Shown piece after piece: positions 53,597 through 62,125 of a DNA stretch of 64,000 nucleotides. The DNA is from Oceaniovalibus sp. ACAM 378 (GTDB lineage Bacteria; Pseudomonadota; Alphaproteobacteria; Rhodobacterales; Rhodobacteraceae): positions 332,495 to 396,494 of the forward strand of contig NZ_VSJK01000003.1 of assembly GCF_008085915.1 (NCBI RefSeq), read 5' to 3'. The translations under genes were made by a program, and so were the position numbers. Position 1 is the stretch's first letter, and each line of letters begins with the position of its first letter. Under the pieces are notes generated by a model. It had not been told where the DNA came from. It was given only the letters and a program-made list of their open reading frames with translations, and did no database searches.

Positions 53597-55789
53597 TTGG
53601 AGCAAGGGTATTTTGACGAAGGCGCGTTGATCGCCGTTTTGACGACCCAGCCGCTGGACCGGTGTCTGGATTACAAGGCGCCCGAGGGGGGCTGTCACCT
53701 TGGGGCCTTTGTCGAGGTGCCGTTGGGCCCGCGCAAGGTGATGGGTGTTGTCTGGGGGCCGGGCGAGGGGGGCTATGACCCTTCCAAGGTTCGTGGCGTG
53801 ATCCGCGTGTTGGACGCCGCTCCGATGCGCGATGAAATGCACCAGTTCCTGCGCCGCGCCGCCGACTATACCCTGACTCCGCTGCCCGCGATGCTGCGGC
53901 TGGCCACGCGCAGCCCCGGACTGGGCGATCCGCCGGGGATGCGCACGGTGTACCGTCTGGGCGACAGCGAACCAGAGCGGATGACCGATGCCAGGGCCAA
54001 GGTGCTGGCCGTTCTTCGCGAATATGGCGGTTTGGCCTTCACCCTGTCGGAACTGGCCGAAAGTGCCGGAGTCACGTCGTCGGTCGTCAAGGGGCTGGTG
54101 AAACAGGGGGCGGTGTTGGAACAGGCCAGCCCGCGCGACACGCCCTATCCGCTTTTGGACCCCGACTTACCGGGTCTGACCCTGACCGAGGATCAGGCGG
54201 CGGGCGCGGCGATGCTGGCCGAGGCCGTGGCGGGGGGGACTTACGGCACCACCATGTTGCGCGGTGTCACCGGATCTGGAAAGACCGAGGTGTATCTGGA
54301 AGCGGTGGCCGCCTGTCTGCGTGCCGGACGGCAGGCTTTGGTGCTACTGCCGGAAATCGCGCTGACTGCCGAATTTCTCACCCGGGTTCAGGCGCGGTTT
54401 GGCGCGCAACCCGCCGAATGGCACAGCGGCGTGACGATGACCGAACGTCGTCGGTGTTGGCGGATGGTCGGCGAGGGCGGCGCGCAACTGGTCGTCGGCG
54501 CGCGCTCGGCGCTGTTCCTGCCCTTCCGCGATCTGGGGCTGATCGTTGTCGATGAAGAACACGATACATCCTATAAACAAGAGGACGGCGTGCTGTATAA
54601 CGCGCGCGATATGTCCGTTTTGCGCGCCTCGCTCTGTTCGGCGCAGGTGGTTCTTGCATCGGCCACCCCGTCGCTTGAAACATGGGCCAATGTGCAGGCG
54701 GGGAAATACCGCCGTCTGGATCTGACCGCGCGGTTCGGCGTGGCGGTGATGCCCGAGATGCGCGCCATCGACATGCGGGCCGAGGAATTGCCCGGCGGCA
54801 AATGGGTGTCGCCCACCCTGCGTGATGCGGTGCGGGCGCGGCTGGCCTTGGGCGAACAATCACTGCTGTTCCTCAATCGCCGGGGCTATGCGCCGATCAC
54901 GCTGTGTCGTGCCTGTGGGCATCAGATCGGCTGTGACCATTGCGATGCGCGGATGGTCGAGCACCGGTTTCAGAAACGGCTGGTCTGTCATCAGTGCGGC
55001 GAGACCAAGCCGATGCCGCTCACATGTCCGTCCTGCGAGGCCGAGGATCGCATGTCGCCGGTTGGCCCCGGTGTCGAACGTCTGGCCGAAGAGGCGACGG
55101 CGCTGTTCCCCGATGCGCGGATCGCCGTCCTGTCGTCCGATCTTTACGGCAGTGCGCGTGCCCTCAAGGCGCATATCGAATCCATCGCCAAGGGCGAGGC
55201 GGATATCATCGTCGGCACGCAACTGGTGGCCAAGGGGCACAATTTTCCGTTGCTGACGCTGGTCGGTGTCATCGATTCGGATCTGGGGTTGCAGGGGTCC
55301 GACCTGCGCGCCGCCGAACGGACGTTCCAACTGATGCGACAGGTGGCCGGGCGGGCAGGGCGCGCTGAACGTCCGGGCACCGCCATGCTCCAGACGTTTC
55401 AACCCGAACATCCGGTGATCCGCGCGATTCTGGCGGGCGACGAAGACAGGTTCTGGGCCGCCGAAGCATCAGAGCGGCAGGCGGCTGGCGTGCCGCCCTA
55501 TGGAAGGATGGCGGGGATCATCCTGTCATCGCCGAATGTGCAGGAGGTGTTCGACGTCGCCTCAGAAATGGCCCGGCGCGATGGCCCATTGCGCGCCGTC
55601 AACGCCCAGCTTTACGGCCCTGCCCCCGCGCCCATTGCCCGTATTCGCGGCCGCCATAGGGTGCGCCTGCTGGTCAAGGCCGACAAGGGTGTGGCGTTGC
55701 AAGCCGCGCTGACGCAATGGGTGGCGCAGTTTCGCTTGCCCGCCAGTCTGCGCCTGTCCATCGACATCGATCCGCAAAGCTTTCTCTGA
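53597..55789 (+). CDS. priA: Primosomal protein N' (replication restart helicase PriA)
   Basis: PriA recognises collapsed replication forks and reloads the replisome. The 730-residue protein has an N-terminal DNA-binding region, Walker A GVTGSGKT (223-230), the DEEH box (319-322, [14 protein letters not shown]), a cysteine-rich zinc insert ([30 protein letters not shown]) and C-terminal helicase motifs ([20 protein letters not shown]). TTG 53597 is the best start I see, with no strong ribosome site. The length is normal. Confidence 0.96.
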   Translation: MEQGYFDEGALIAVLTTQPLDRCLDYKAPEGGCHLGAFVEVPLGPRKVMGVVWGPGEGGYDPSKVRGVIRVLDAAPMRDEMHQFLRRAADYTLTPLPAMLRLATRSPGLGDPPGMRTVYRLGDSEPERMTDARAKVLAVLREYGGLAFTLSELAESAGVTSSVVKGLVKQGAVLEQASPRDTPYPLLDPDLPGLTLTEDQAAGAAMLAEAVAGGTYGTTMLRGVTGSGKTEVYLEAVAACLRAGRQALVLLPEIALTAEFLTRVQARFGAQPAEWHSGVTMTERRRCWRMVGEGGAQLVVGARSALFLPFRDLGLIVVDEEHDTSYKQEDGVLYNARDMSVLRASLCSAQVVLASATPSLETWANVQAGKYRRLDLTARFGVAVMPEMRAIDMRAEELPGGKWVSPTLRDAVRARLALGEQSLLFLNRRGYAPITLCRACGHQIGCDHCDARMVEHRFQKRLVCHQCGETKPMPLTCPSCEAEDRMSPVGPGVERLAEEATALFPDARIAVLSSDLYGSARALKAHIESIAKGEADIIVGTQLVAKGHNFPLLTLVGVIDSDLGLQGSDLRAAERTFQLMRQVAGRAGRAERPGTAMLQTFQPEHPVIRAILAGDEDRFWAAEASERQAAGVPPYGRMAGIILSSPNVQEVFDVASEMARRDGPLRAVNAQLYGPAPAPIARIRGRHRVRLLVKADKGVALQAALTQWVAQFRLPASLRLSIDIDPQSFL

Positions 55790-55897
55790 AACCGGGTGGC
55801 CGCGCCGATGAGCGCCGCCATTTGTGATCGGTCAGCGATCTGGAAACCTGCCAGACATGCGCCTATATTGCTGCCATCCCCGAAAGGAGTTCCGTCC

Positions 55898-56560
55898 ATG
55901 TCCCTCTTCCAGAGAAAAAAATCCGAGATGGTGGCGCAATCCGACGCCTTGGCAGGTCGTACCACCGCCATCCCCACGGCCGCGACGCATTTTGTCTTTG
56001 ACCGTCCGCTGAGCACAGATATTCCGCCGGGGCACGAGGTTGTCATATTCGGCATGGGCTGTTTCTGGGGGGTCGAGCGGATTTTCTGGAAACTGCCGGG
56101 CTTGTATCTGACGATGGTTGGCTATGCAGGCGGTTACACCCCGAACCCGACTTACGAAGAGGTCTGCTCGGGCAAGACCGGCCATAACGAGGTGGTGCGC
56201 GTGGTGTTTGACCCCGCCGAGATCTCATTTGAAGCCCTGCTCAGGGTGTTCTGGGAAGGGCACGACCCGACGCAGGGGATGGCTCAGGGCAATGACCGGG
56301 GCACGCAGTACCGTTCTGGCATTTATACGTTTTCCGATGAACAGGCCCGCGCAGCCGAGCAAAGCCGCATCGAATTTCAAAACAACCTCGCCGAGGCGGG
56401 CTTTGGCGCGATCACCACTGAAATCCAGGCCGCGCCTTCGTTCTTTTTCGCGGAGGATTATCATCAGCAGTATCTGGCCAAGAACCCCGGCGGATATTGC
56501 GGTATCGGCGGCACCGGCGTGACCTGCGCCATTGGCACCGGGGTTAGTCCAGCCGCGTGA
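55898..56560 (+). CDS. msrA: Peptide-methionine (S)-S-oxide reductase MsrA
   Basis: MsrA repairs S-methionine sulfoxide in proteins. The 220-residue protein has the catalytic motif [10 protein letters not shown] (Cys55), [19 protein letters not shown] and [26 protein letters not shown], which are diagnostic. It has no signal peptide; a 45-residue hydrophilic N-terminus precedes the core, so it is cytoplasmic, in contrast to the exported MsrB-like protein at 648. The ATG at 55898 has a near-perfect ribosome site (AAAGGAG). Confidence 0.96.
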   Translation: MSLFQRKKSEMVAQSDALAGRTTAIPTAATHFVFDRPLSTDIPPGHEVVIFGMGCFWGVERIFWKLPGLYLTMVGYAGGYTPNPTYEEVCSGKTGHNEVVRVVFDPAEISFEALLRVFWEGHDPTQGMAQGNDRGTQYRSGIYTFSDEQARAAEQSRIEFQNNLAEAGFGAITTEIQAAPSFFFAEDYHQQYLAKNPGGYCGIGGTGVTCAIGTGVSPAA

Positions 56561-56662
56561 TGGGCGGGCGCGTGCCGCGCGTTTGCGCGAAACGCGCTCG
56601 TGCGCGTTGCGGTGGGGGCGCCTGTCGCCTATAGCGCGACAAACCCCTGCCGGAGCCACACC

Positions 56663-57535
56663 ATGCCCACATTCACAGCCCTGACCACCCTTGCCGACGG
56701 CGAGAACGCCAACCGCATGGCCGAGGCCATGGAAGACATGGACCCCGCGCCCGAGGGCGTTGGCGTGTTTGAGATGGAAGACGGTTCGGGTCTGTGGGAG
56801 GTCGGGGGCTATTTCACCGCGCCACCCGACGACATCGTGCTGTCACTCTTGGCGGCTGCCTGGGATGCGCGGCCCTTTGCGATCAGCGAACTGCCGGAGA
56901 CTGATTGGGTGGCGAAGGTGCGCCGCGAGCTGGTGCCGGTCGAAGCAGGCCGGTTCTTTGTCTATGGCGGCCACGACACCGACCTTTTGCCCGCGGGCCG
57001 GATCGGATTGTTGATCGAGGCGGCGATGGCCTTTGGCACCGGGCACCACGGCACCACACTGGGCTGCTTGCGCGCGCTGGACCGGCTGATCGATGCAGGT
57101 TTCGTGGCGCACAACACCGTAGATATCGGTTGTGGAACGGCGGTTCTGGCGATGGCTGCGGCGCATGTCTGGCCCGATCCGGTTATGGCCAGCGACATTG
57201 ATCCGGTGGCAGTCGAAGTGGCGGCGGCAAATGTCGCGGTCAATGGTCTGACCGGCCGCGTCGACTGTATCGAGGCGACAGGGTTCGATCACCCTGTATT
57301 GCGGGACAGGGCGCCATTCGATCTGGTGTTTGCCAATATCCTGAAGGGTCCGCTGATCGAATTGGCGCCGTCGATGGCGCGTGCGATGGCTGGCGGAGGA
57401 TATGCGATCCTGTCGGGATTGCTTAACGCGCAGGCTGAATCGATCATCCAGGTCTATGACGAAAATGGTTTCGCCTTGGCTCATCGCGAAGAAATCGGCG
57501 ATTGGACAACGCTGACCTTGAAAAAGCGGCAATGA
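56663..57535 (+). CDS. prmA: Ribosomal protein L11 methyltransferase
   Basis: PrmA methylates ribosomal protein L11 using S-adenosylmethionine. The 290-residue protein has the SAM motif VDIGCGTAVLA (153-163), the preceding AFGTGHHGTTLGCLRAL, ASDIDPVAVEVAAANVAVNG and FDLVFANILKGPLIELAP (the NILxxPL-type motif IV). The ATG at 56663 gives a family-like N-terminus (MPTFTALTTLAD); a reading from 56600 is rejected. It follows msrA by about 100 bp. Confidence 0.93.
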   Translation: MPTFTALTTLADGENANRMAEAMEDMDPAPEGVGVFEMEDGSGLWEVGGYFTAPPDDIVLSLLAAAWDARPFAISELPETDWVAKVRRELVPVEAGRFFVYGGHDTDLLPAGRIGLLIEAAMAFGTGHHGTTLGCLRALDRLIDAGFVAHNTVDIGCGTAVLAMAAAHVWPDPVMASDIDPVAVEVAAANVAVNGLTGRVDCIEATGFDHPVLRDRAPFDLVFANILKGPLIELAPSMARAMAGGGYAILSGLLNAQAESIIQVYDENGFALAHREEIGDWTTLTLKKRQ

Positions 57536-57557
57536 AACCAGAAAAAATACGAATTTC

Positions 57558-57600
57558 GCCACAATTGGCCGCATTTGCCTTATTCACGCCACAATCTGGC
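57558..57600. promoter_or_regulatory. Two operator-like dyads 30 bp apart upstream of the first paralogue
   Basis: GCCACAATTGGC (57558-57569) and GCCACAATCTGGC (57588-57600) are each inverted repeats (GCCA/TGGC arms) starting 30 bp apart, about three DNA turns. They lie 52-94 bp upstream of the 57652 ATG. The second overlaps the leader shared with the 58306 gene. They are candidate repressor or activator sites. Confidence 0.4.
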
Positions 57601-57651
57601 AGGAATAAGGCAGGGTCGGTGGGGGCCGAACACAGAATACGAGACACAGCC
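57591..57651 (+). promoter_or_regulatory. Shared promoter/leader unit, copy 1
   Basis: ACAATC, a -10-like AATAAG (57604-57609) and the 15-mer GTCGGTGGGGGCCGA (57615-57629) lead to GAGACAC-A-GCC and the ATG at 57652. Copy 2 at 58247-58305 has the same blocks at nearly the same spacing. TCGG/CCGA in the 15-mer can form a small hairpin that would lie at the 5' end of the transcript. Confidence 0.55.
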
Positions 57652-57981
57652 ATGTCGAATGCCGCAGCCGAATTTTCCGTCGATATCCGCATGATCAACC
57701 GTCGCATTGCCGATCTGGCCGGTGTTGTCTTGACGACGGACGGCGACGTGCTGCGGTCGACCAGCAGCGTGGTCCGCAGCCTGTGGGCGTTTGTAGGTGC
57801 GATGTTTGCGCTGATTGTCTGCAAAGCTGGTCTGATCGCCTACATCGGTATGACGGGTTATTCGGCGGCTGTGGCGATGCTGGCCGATGGTACACTGGTT
57901 GAGCGTTTGGGCGCTTTCATGATGCAGGCGGGCGGTTTTTCTTCCATTCTGGCGCAACTGATCCGGATAATCGTCGGCTGA
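57652..57981 (+). CDS. Small single-membrane-helix protein, paralogue 1
   Basis: Function is unknown. The 109-residue protein has a hydrophilic N-terminus (1-42) and one or two hydrophobic segments (about 45-70: SLWAFVGAMFALIVCKAGLIAYIG), then a conserved-looking tail with GYSAAVAMLADGTLVERLGAFMMQAGG. The part from KA onward aligns without gaps with the 58306 product (about 17 of 52 residues identical). The ATG at 57652 lies at the end of the duplicated leader. A strong terminator follows at 58015. It was probably formed by tandem duplication. Confidence 0.75.
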   Translation: MSNAAAEFSVDIRMINRRIADLAGVVLTTDGDVLRSTSSVVRSLWAFVGAMFALIVCKAGLIAYIGMTGYSAAVAMLADGTLVERLGAFMMQAGGFSSILAQLIRIIVG

Positions 57982-58014
57982 TCGCACCCATTTTTTTCGA
58001 TCTACCGCCAATAG

Positions 58015-58043
58015 GCCGCCCCGATAAGACCGGGGCGGCTTTT
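58015..58043 (+). terminator. Strong terminator after paralogue 1
   Basis: GCCGCCCCG (58015-58023) pairs perfectly with CGGGGCGGC (58031-58039) around a 7-nt loop and is followed by TTTT. It separates the two paralogous genes, so each has its own promoter. Confidence 0.92.
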
Positions 58044-58246
58044 GTCGTTCTTGCAGTGCCCTGTGGGTATTTGATTCTGTTGCTGATGTGGCAGGCGGCG
58101 TGGTTAAGAAACGGAGTTATGTTTCCGAAACCGAGACGATGGTAGGGTTTTCAAAGAATTGATTTTGTGAAAATCGAGAATACGTCAATTCAAAGAAGGA
58201 TTTCGGCAAATTTGATGATAATGTGTGCGCGTGACACATTTCAAAC

Positions 58247-58305
58247 ACAATCCGGGCAATAATGGGTCTTGTCGGTGGGGGCCGATATAGGATTGAGACA
58301 CTGCC
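58247..58305 (+). promoter_or_regulatory. Shared promoter/leader unit, copy 2
   Basis: ACAATC (58247), a -10-like AATAAT (58258-58263), GTCGGTGGGGGCCGA (58271-58285, identical to copy 1) and GAGACAC-T-GCC precede the ATG at 58306. The 15-mer begins 7 bp after the -10-like element, about where transcription would start, so both mRNAs would begin with the same short hairpin. Confidence 0.55.
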
Positions 58306-58656
58306 ATGTCTGCCACATCTACGTCTTCCTTTGCCCTGCGCAGCAAACGCATCGTCCGTAACAACCGCGCCATCGCGCGTGGTGCGGAATTGCAGTTGGA
58401 CCAATACGGCTTGTTGACGGTGCGGCCGCGTCGGTTGCAGATGCGCGGCCTTCCGTTCCGCGGATTGCTTCTGATTGCCATGCTGGTGTTCGGCGCAAAA
58501 GCGATGATGCTGGCTCAGGCCGGGCCGACTTCATACGATGCGCGTATTGAGCGACTGGCAGCGGGTGGCGCGTTGGAACAGGCGGGCGCTTGGGTGTTGC
58601 AGAAAGATCGCGTGTCTTTGGCCGTCGGCGATTATCTACGCACGTTGATCAACTGA
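58306..58656 (+). CDS. Small single-membrane-helix protein, paralogue 2
   Basis: Function is unknown. The 116-residue protein has a basic N-terminal half (SKRIVRNNRAIARG, RPRRLQMRG), a membrane helix (about 54-74: GLLLIAMLVFGAKAMMLAQAG) and a tail SYDARIERLAAGGALEQAGAWVLQKD similar to paralogue 1 (shared KA, G-x-T-x-Y-x-A, LA-x-G, E-x2-GA, Q pattern). Its N-terminal half is unrelated to paralogue 1. Positive-inside charge suggests a cytoplasmic N-terminus. It is followed by a double hairpin terminator. Confidence 0.75.
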   Translation: MSATSTSSFALRSKRIVRNNRAIARGAELQLDQYGLLTVRPRRLQMRGLPFRGLLLIAMLVFGAKAMMLAQAGPTSYDARIERLAAGGALEQAGAWVLQKDRVSLAVGDYLRTLIN

Positions 58657-58682
58657 TCGTCAGATCCGCTACGCGCCGGGCT

Positions 58683-58748
58683 GTTGTCCGTGACCGGGGC
58701 GCGGACAACGCAAAAGGCCGCGCCGGTTGTCCCCGGTGCGGCCTTTTT
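58683..58748. terminator. Double hairpin, bidirectional terminator
   Basis: The first stem is GTTGTCCG (58683-58690) with CGGACAAC (58702-58709). The second is GGCCGCGCCGG with CCCCGGTGCGGCC (about 58716-58743), flanked by AAAA before and TTTTT after (58744-58748), so it can terminate both paralogue 2 and, on the other strand, the DUF1127 gene. Confidence 0.88.
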
Positions 58749-58782
58749 ACATTCGGTCAGATTTGTACTCTGTCGGAACGAA

Positions 58783-58971
58783 CTACAGACGATAGATGTC
58801 GCCGCGCGACAGGCCGATATCGTCAAGTTCGCGGTCCGTCAGACGGTCCAGCGATTTGCGGGTCAAACGGGTGTTGTTCCAAGCGGAAAACGCCGCAATG
58901 GGGCGCAGTGCAAGTGCGGTGATCCGGCCGGACAGGCCAAGGGCGGATGGAGCGGTGTCGAGAGCGAACAT
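58783..58971 (-). CDS. DUF1127 small protein
   Basis: This is a small arginine-rich protein of the DUF1127 (YjiS-like) family. The 62 residues end in the family core AAFSAWNNTRLTRKSLDRLTDRELDDIGLSRGDIYRL (about 26-62), including the conserved LTDRELDDIGLSRGDI. The N-terminal part is hydrophobic-neutral. Family members are linked to RNA turnover and to phosphate or stress responses in other alphaproteobacteria; that is family knowledge, not visible here. It converges with paralogue 2 over the shared terminator. Confidence 0.9.
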   Translation of the reverse strand: MFALDTAPSALGLSGRITALALRPIAAFSAWNNTRLTRKSLDRLTDRELDDIGLSRGDIYRL

Positions 58972-59275
58972 TTTGTGAGGTGCCTTTAAGCGAATTCATG
59001 TGTCTGTGTACCGGTCAACTAGGCAGGATCGGCAGGGCGGGCAACTGGCTGCGAATGCATGCCCGGCATGCGCGGGCGGCATGGCGCACGCGACCTTTGC
59101 CGCCGGATCGAAGGGCGGTCCGGAAGTGTCGCAAACCCAATGGAAACAGGCTGTTTGCAACTCTTTTCAGAGGCTCTGCGATCCTTTCGCCAACCATTGC
59201 ACAATGCATTTCGGGTGGCGGGTGTTCGCCTTTCGTGCTAGCGGTTGCGGAAAAGCAACAGGGCAGGGGTGAAAT
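58972..59275. other. Promoter region between DUF1127 and ruvC
   Basis: This 304-bp stretch separates the divergent DUF1127 and ruvC genes and should hold both promoters. It contains ORFs in several frames but none with a ribosome site or family features, so I treat it as non-coding. Confidence 0.45.
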
Positions 59276-59782
59276 ATGCGCGTGATTGGAATTGATCCGG
59301 GATTGCGGACCATGGGCTGGGGTGTGATCGATGTGGATGGATCGCGCCTGCGCCATGTCGCCAATGGTCATTGCACGACGGTGGCGGGTAATCTGCCTGA
59401 CCGGTTGATGGCGCTGTTCGATCAACTGAGCGAAGTTATGATACTGCATGCCCCGGATACCGCTGCGGTCGAACAGACTTTTGTGAACAAGGACGGCGCA
59501 GGCACGCTGAAGCTGGGTCAGGCCCGCGCCATCGCGCTTCTCGTGCCCGCCCGTGCGGGGCTGGATGTCGGGGAGTACGCGCCGAACACCGTGAAAAAAA
59601 CTGTCGTGGGCGTTGGTCACGCGGCCAAGGCACAGGTTGAGCATATGGTCCGGATGCAGCTTCCCGGGGTGAAGATATTCGGTCCCGATGCCGCCGATGC
59701 TCTGGCGATCGCGATCTGTCATGCGTTTCACCGCCAGACCGGTGACCGGCTGGCTGCGGCAGTGGCGGGGGCGATGCGATGA
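59276..59782 (+). CDS. ruvC: Crossover junction endodeoxyribonuclease RuvC
   Basis: RuvC resolves Holliday junctions. The 168-residue protein keeps the acidic active site: Asp7 in [12 protein letters not shown], Glu in [11 protein letters not shown], and the acidic pair in [17 protein letters not shown]. It starts at ATG 59276 and overlaps ruvA by ATGA. The three ruv genes lie in the usual alphaproteobacterial order C-A-B. Confidence 0.97.
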   Translation: MRVIGIDPGLRTMGWGVIDVDGSRLRHVANGHCTTVAGNLPDRLMALFDQLSEVMILHAPDTAAVEQTFVNKDGAGTLKLGQARAIALLVPARAGLDVGEYAPNTVKKTVVGVGHAAKAQVEHMVRMQLPGVKIFGPDAADALAIAICHAFHRQTGDRLAAAVAGAMR

Positions 59783-60453
59783 TCGGGCGAATTGCCGGGC
59801 GGATCGAATACCGGGGCACCGATCATGTTCTGATCGATGTGCGCGGTGTCGGATATGTCGTTCATGTATCCAGCCGCACTCTCATGTCGCTGCCTGCCAC
59901 TGGGCAGGCGACTGCGTTGTTCACCGACCTGCAGGTGCGCGAGGATCTGTTGCAACTGTTCGGATTCCTGACTCTGGCGGAGAAAGAATGGCACCGGCTG
60001 CTGATGACCGTTCAAGGGATCGGGGCCAAGGCATCCATGGGGATTCTGGGCACATTGGGCCCCGACGGGATTGGCCGGGCGATCGCGCTGGGCGATATGG
60101 CGGCAGTACGTGCGGCGCCCGGGGTTGGCACAAAGATCGCCCAGCGTCTGGTGAATGAGTTGAAGGACAAGGCGCCTGCATTGATGGCCATGGGGGGCGC
60201 CGCAGCGGCAACCCCTGCCGCGCCCGAGGATCTGGACGACGACGGATTGATTGTCGCCTCTGTACCCCCGTCCGCACCCGCCGAAGCTCCGGCAGGTATG
60301 GCCCAGGCCGAGGCGCTGTCGGCGCTGACCAACCTTGGCTATGCTCCGTCCGAGGCTGCCGGTGCGGTGGCCGAGGCGGCGGGGGATGATCCGAAGGCGA
60401 CGACGCCCACTCTGATCCGCGCCGCACTGCGCCTGCTGGCACCAAAGGGATAA
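59779..60453 (+). CDS. ruvA: Holliday junction branch migration protein RuvA
   Basis: RuvA binds the four-way junction and loads RuvB. The 224-residue protein begins [26 protein letters not shown] (OB domain), has the helix-hairpin-helix pairs [13 protein letters not shown] and [19 protein letters not shown], a linker rich in Ala/Pro, and domain III ([22 protein letters not shown]) that contacts RuvB. It is translationally coupled to ruvC and followed after 3 bp by ruvB. Confidence 0.97.
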   Translation: MIGRIAGRIEYRGTDHVLIDVRGVGYVVHVSSRTLMSLPATGQATALFTDLQVREDLLQLFGFLTLAEKEWHRLLMTVQGIGAKASMGILGTLGPDGIGRAIALGDMAAVRAAPGVGTKIAQRLVNELKDKAPALMAMGGAAAATPAAPEDLDDDGLIVASVPPSAPAEAPAGMAQAEALSALTNLGYAPSEAAGAVAEAAGDDPKATTPTLIRAALRLLAPKG

Positions 60454-60456
60454 TTC

Positions 60457-61506
60457 ATGGACCGCCCCGATACCAGTACGCACCCCGACCCAAGCTTGCG
60501 CCCGGACCGCCTCCCTGAGGATGCAGACCGCGCACTGCGACCGCAGAATCTTGGTGAATTCATCGGTCAGGCCGAGGCCCGTGCGAATCTGCGGGTGTTT
60601 ATCGAAAGCGCCAAAATGCGCGGTCAGGCCATGGATCACGCATTGTTTCACGGGCCACCCGGCTTGGGCAAGACCACGCTGGCGCAGATCATTGCGCGCG
60701 AGCTGGGGGTGAATTTCCGCATGACCAGCGGCCCGGTTCTGGGGCGGCCCGGCGATCTGGCAGCGATCCTTACCAACCTTGAGGCGCGAGATGTCCTGTT
60801 CATCGACGAAATCCACCGCCTGAATCCGGTGGTCGAAGAGGTGCTGTATCCCGCGCTTGAGGATTTCGAACTGGATCTTGTGATTGGCGAGGGTCCGGCG
60901 GCGCGCACGGTGCGGATCGAATTGCAGCCCTTCACATTGGTCGGGGCCACCACGCGGCTGGGTCTGCTGACCACGCCATTGCGCGACCGGTTCGGGATTC
61001 CGGTTCGCTTGCAATTCTATACGGTCGAGGAATTGCACCAGATCGTCACCCGGGGGGCGCGCTTGCTGGGGATTAGCGCAGAACCCGAAGGCGCGTTGGA
61101 GATCGCCCGCCGTGCCCGTGGCACACCGCGTATCGCTGGCCGGTTGTTGCGCCGCGTGGTCGATTTCGCGCTGGTCGAGGGTGACGGCACGTTGACCCGC
61201 AAGCTTGCCGATTCCGCGCTGGGTCGGTTGGGCGTCGATCATCTGGGGCTGGACGGCGCCGACCGGCGATATCTGTCCCTGATCGCCGATGCGTTTCAGG
61301 GCGGTCCGGTGGGAGTCGAAACCCTGTCGGCAGCCCTGTCCGAAAGCCGCGATGCGCTGGAGGAAGTGATCGAGCCGTTCCTTTTGCAGCAGGGCCTGAT
61401 TCAGCGCACCCCCCGGGGCCGGATGCTGGCGCAGAAAGCCTGGGCGCATCTGGGCCTGCCGATGCCCCGTGCGGCAGGGCAGGCAAGCCTGTTCTCCGAA
61501 GATTAA
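60457..61506 (+). CDS. ruvB: Holliday junction branch migration ATPase RuvB
   Basis: RuvB is the AAA+ motor of branch migration. The 349-residue protein has the N-terminal [12 protein letters not shown], Walker [13 protein letters not shown], Walker [14 protein letters not shown], sensor 1 [18 protein letters not shown], and the C-terminal winged-helix domain ([22 protein letters not shown]). No odd residues are visible. It ends the ruvCAB operon, about 100 bp before a tRNA gene. Confidence 0.98.
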   Translation: MDRPDTSTHPDPSLRPDRLPEDADRALRPQNLGEFIGQAEARANLRVFIESAKMRGQAMDHALFHGPPGLGKTTLAQIIARELGVNFRMTSGPVLGRPGDLAAILTNLEARDVLFIDEIHRLNPVVEEVLYPALEDFELDLVIGEGPAARTVRIELQPFTLVGATTRLGLLTTPLRDRFGIPVRLQFYTVEELHQIVTRGARLLGISAEPEGALEIARRARGTPRIAGRLLRRVVDFALVEGDGTLTRKLADSALGRLGVDHLGLDGADRRYLSLIADAFQGGPVGVETLSAALSESRDALEEVIEPFLLQQGLIQRTPRGRMLAQKAWAHLGLPMPRAAGQASLFSED

Positions 61507-61609
61507 GCCTTGCTGCAGACACCCTTTAGGACTGATTTCAAAATGACGGACCGCACCACGCCCGATCCCGCTTGACCCATCCTGTCCGTCTGGTATCTGC
61601 TTGTCGCGC

Positions 61610-61686
61610 GGGCCTGTAGCTCAACTGGTTAGAGCAGAGCGCTCATAACGCTTTGGTTGCGGGTTCAAGTCCTGCCGGGCCTACCA
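61610..61686 (+). tRNA. tRNA with CAT anticodon, probably tRNA-Ile2 (lysidine)
   Basis: A full cloverleaf with anticodon CAT at 61644-61646 and encoded CCA at 61684-61686. The acceptor GGGCCTG pairs with CGGGCCT (G1-T72 wobble). Positions 4-5 of the acceptor are C-C paired with G68-G69, the pairs that mark tRNA-Ile2 for TilS in E. coli, and the anticodon arm and T-arm resemble tRNA-Ile2 more than elongator tRNA-Met. I therefore favour Ile2 reading AUA, with elongator Met as the alternative (tRNA call near certain, identity about 0.65). Confidence 0.9.
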
Positions 61687-62125
61687 TATTTTCAGTGACT
61701 TGGCTGAAACCGCGGATATCAACACAGGGTCGCAGAGCGCAAACACCTGCGACGATGTAGATTCAGCATTTGCGCCACGACACAGTCCGAAAACCCGCAA
61801 GCCGTTGCGCAGACGTAACCAGAACAACTCGACATATTGTCGTGGCGCTTTCAAAATTCCCCCGAAATAAGGTCGAGACAGCCGTTGCAGTCTGATTTCC
61901 GGCATTGATCGAAAATCGAATATCTTTCGAAGGGCGATCAGCCAATTTGCGACATCGGCTGACCAAACCACAGTAGCGGCGCGCGGTGTTGCTGAGGTGT
62001 GGCTTGCCCATTTCCCGACTCACGTCACGCAAACAATCGCGGCCGTGCCACGCAGGAGGGGGGACCAGCGTGTTAGGCGGCGCGTCCCCTAGACCTTATC
62101 CAAGCCGCGTCGTAGTTCTCATCTT
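61687..62125. other. 439-bp stretch after the tRNA without a convincing gene
   Basis: The stretch is lower in GC than its surroundings. On the minus strand two ORFs of about 90 codons overlap in different frames (61681-61971 and 61763-62032), one running into the tRNA. Neither has a ribosome site or recognisable family. It could be a decayed gene, a dispersed repeat or the remnant of an element inserted at the tRNA 3' end. I cannot decide from sequence. Confidence 0.4.

Larger units (their letters stand above)
57982..58305. other. Intergenic region holding a terminator and a promoter/leader unit
   Basis: This 324-bp gap holds the terminator of the first paralogue (58015-58043), an AT-rich stretch around 58120-58250 with no ORF, and the second promoter/leader unit (58247-58305). 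I see no coding sequence on either strand. Confidence 0.6.

Noticed and set aside
59728..61449. 573-codon minus-strand ORF opposite ruvA and ruvB
   Set aside because: Antisense to the ruvCAB operon; Gln/Arg-rich composition and no recognisable domain.
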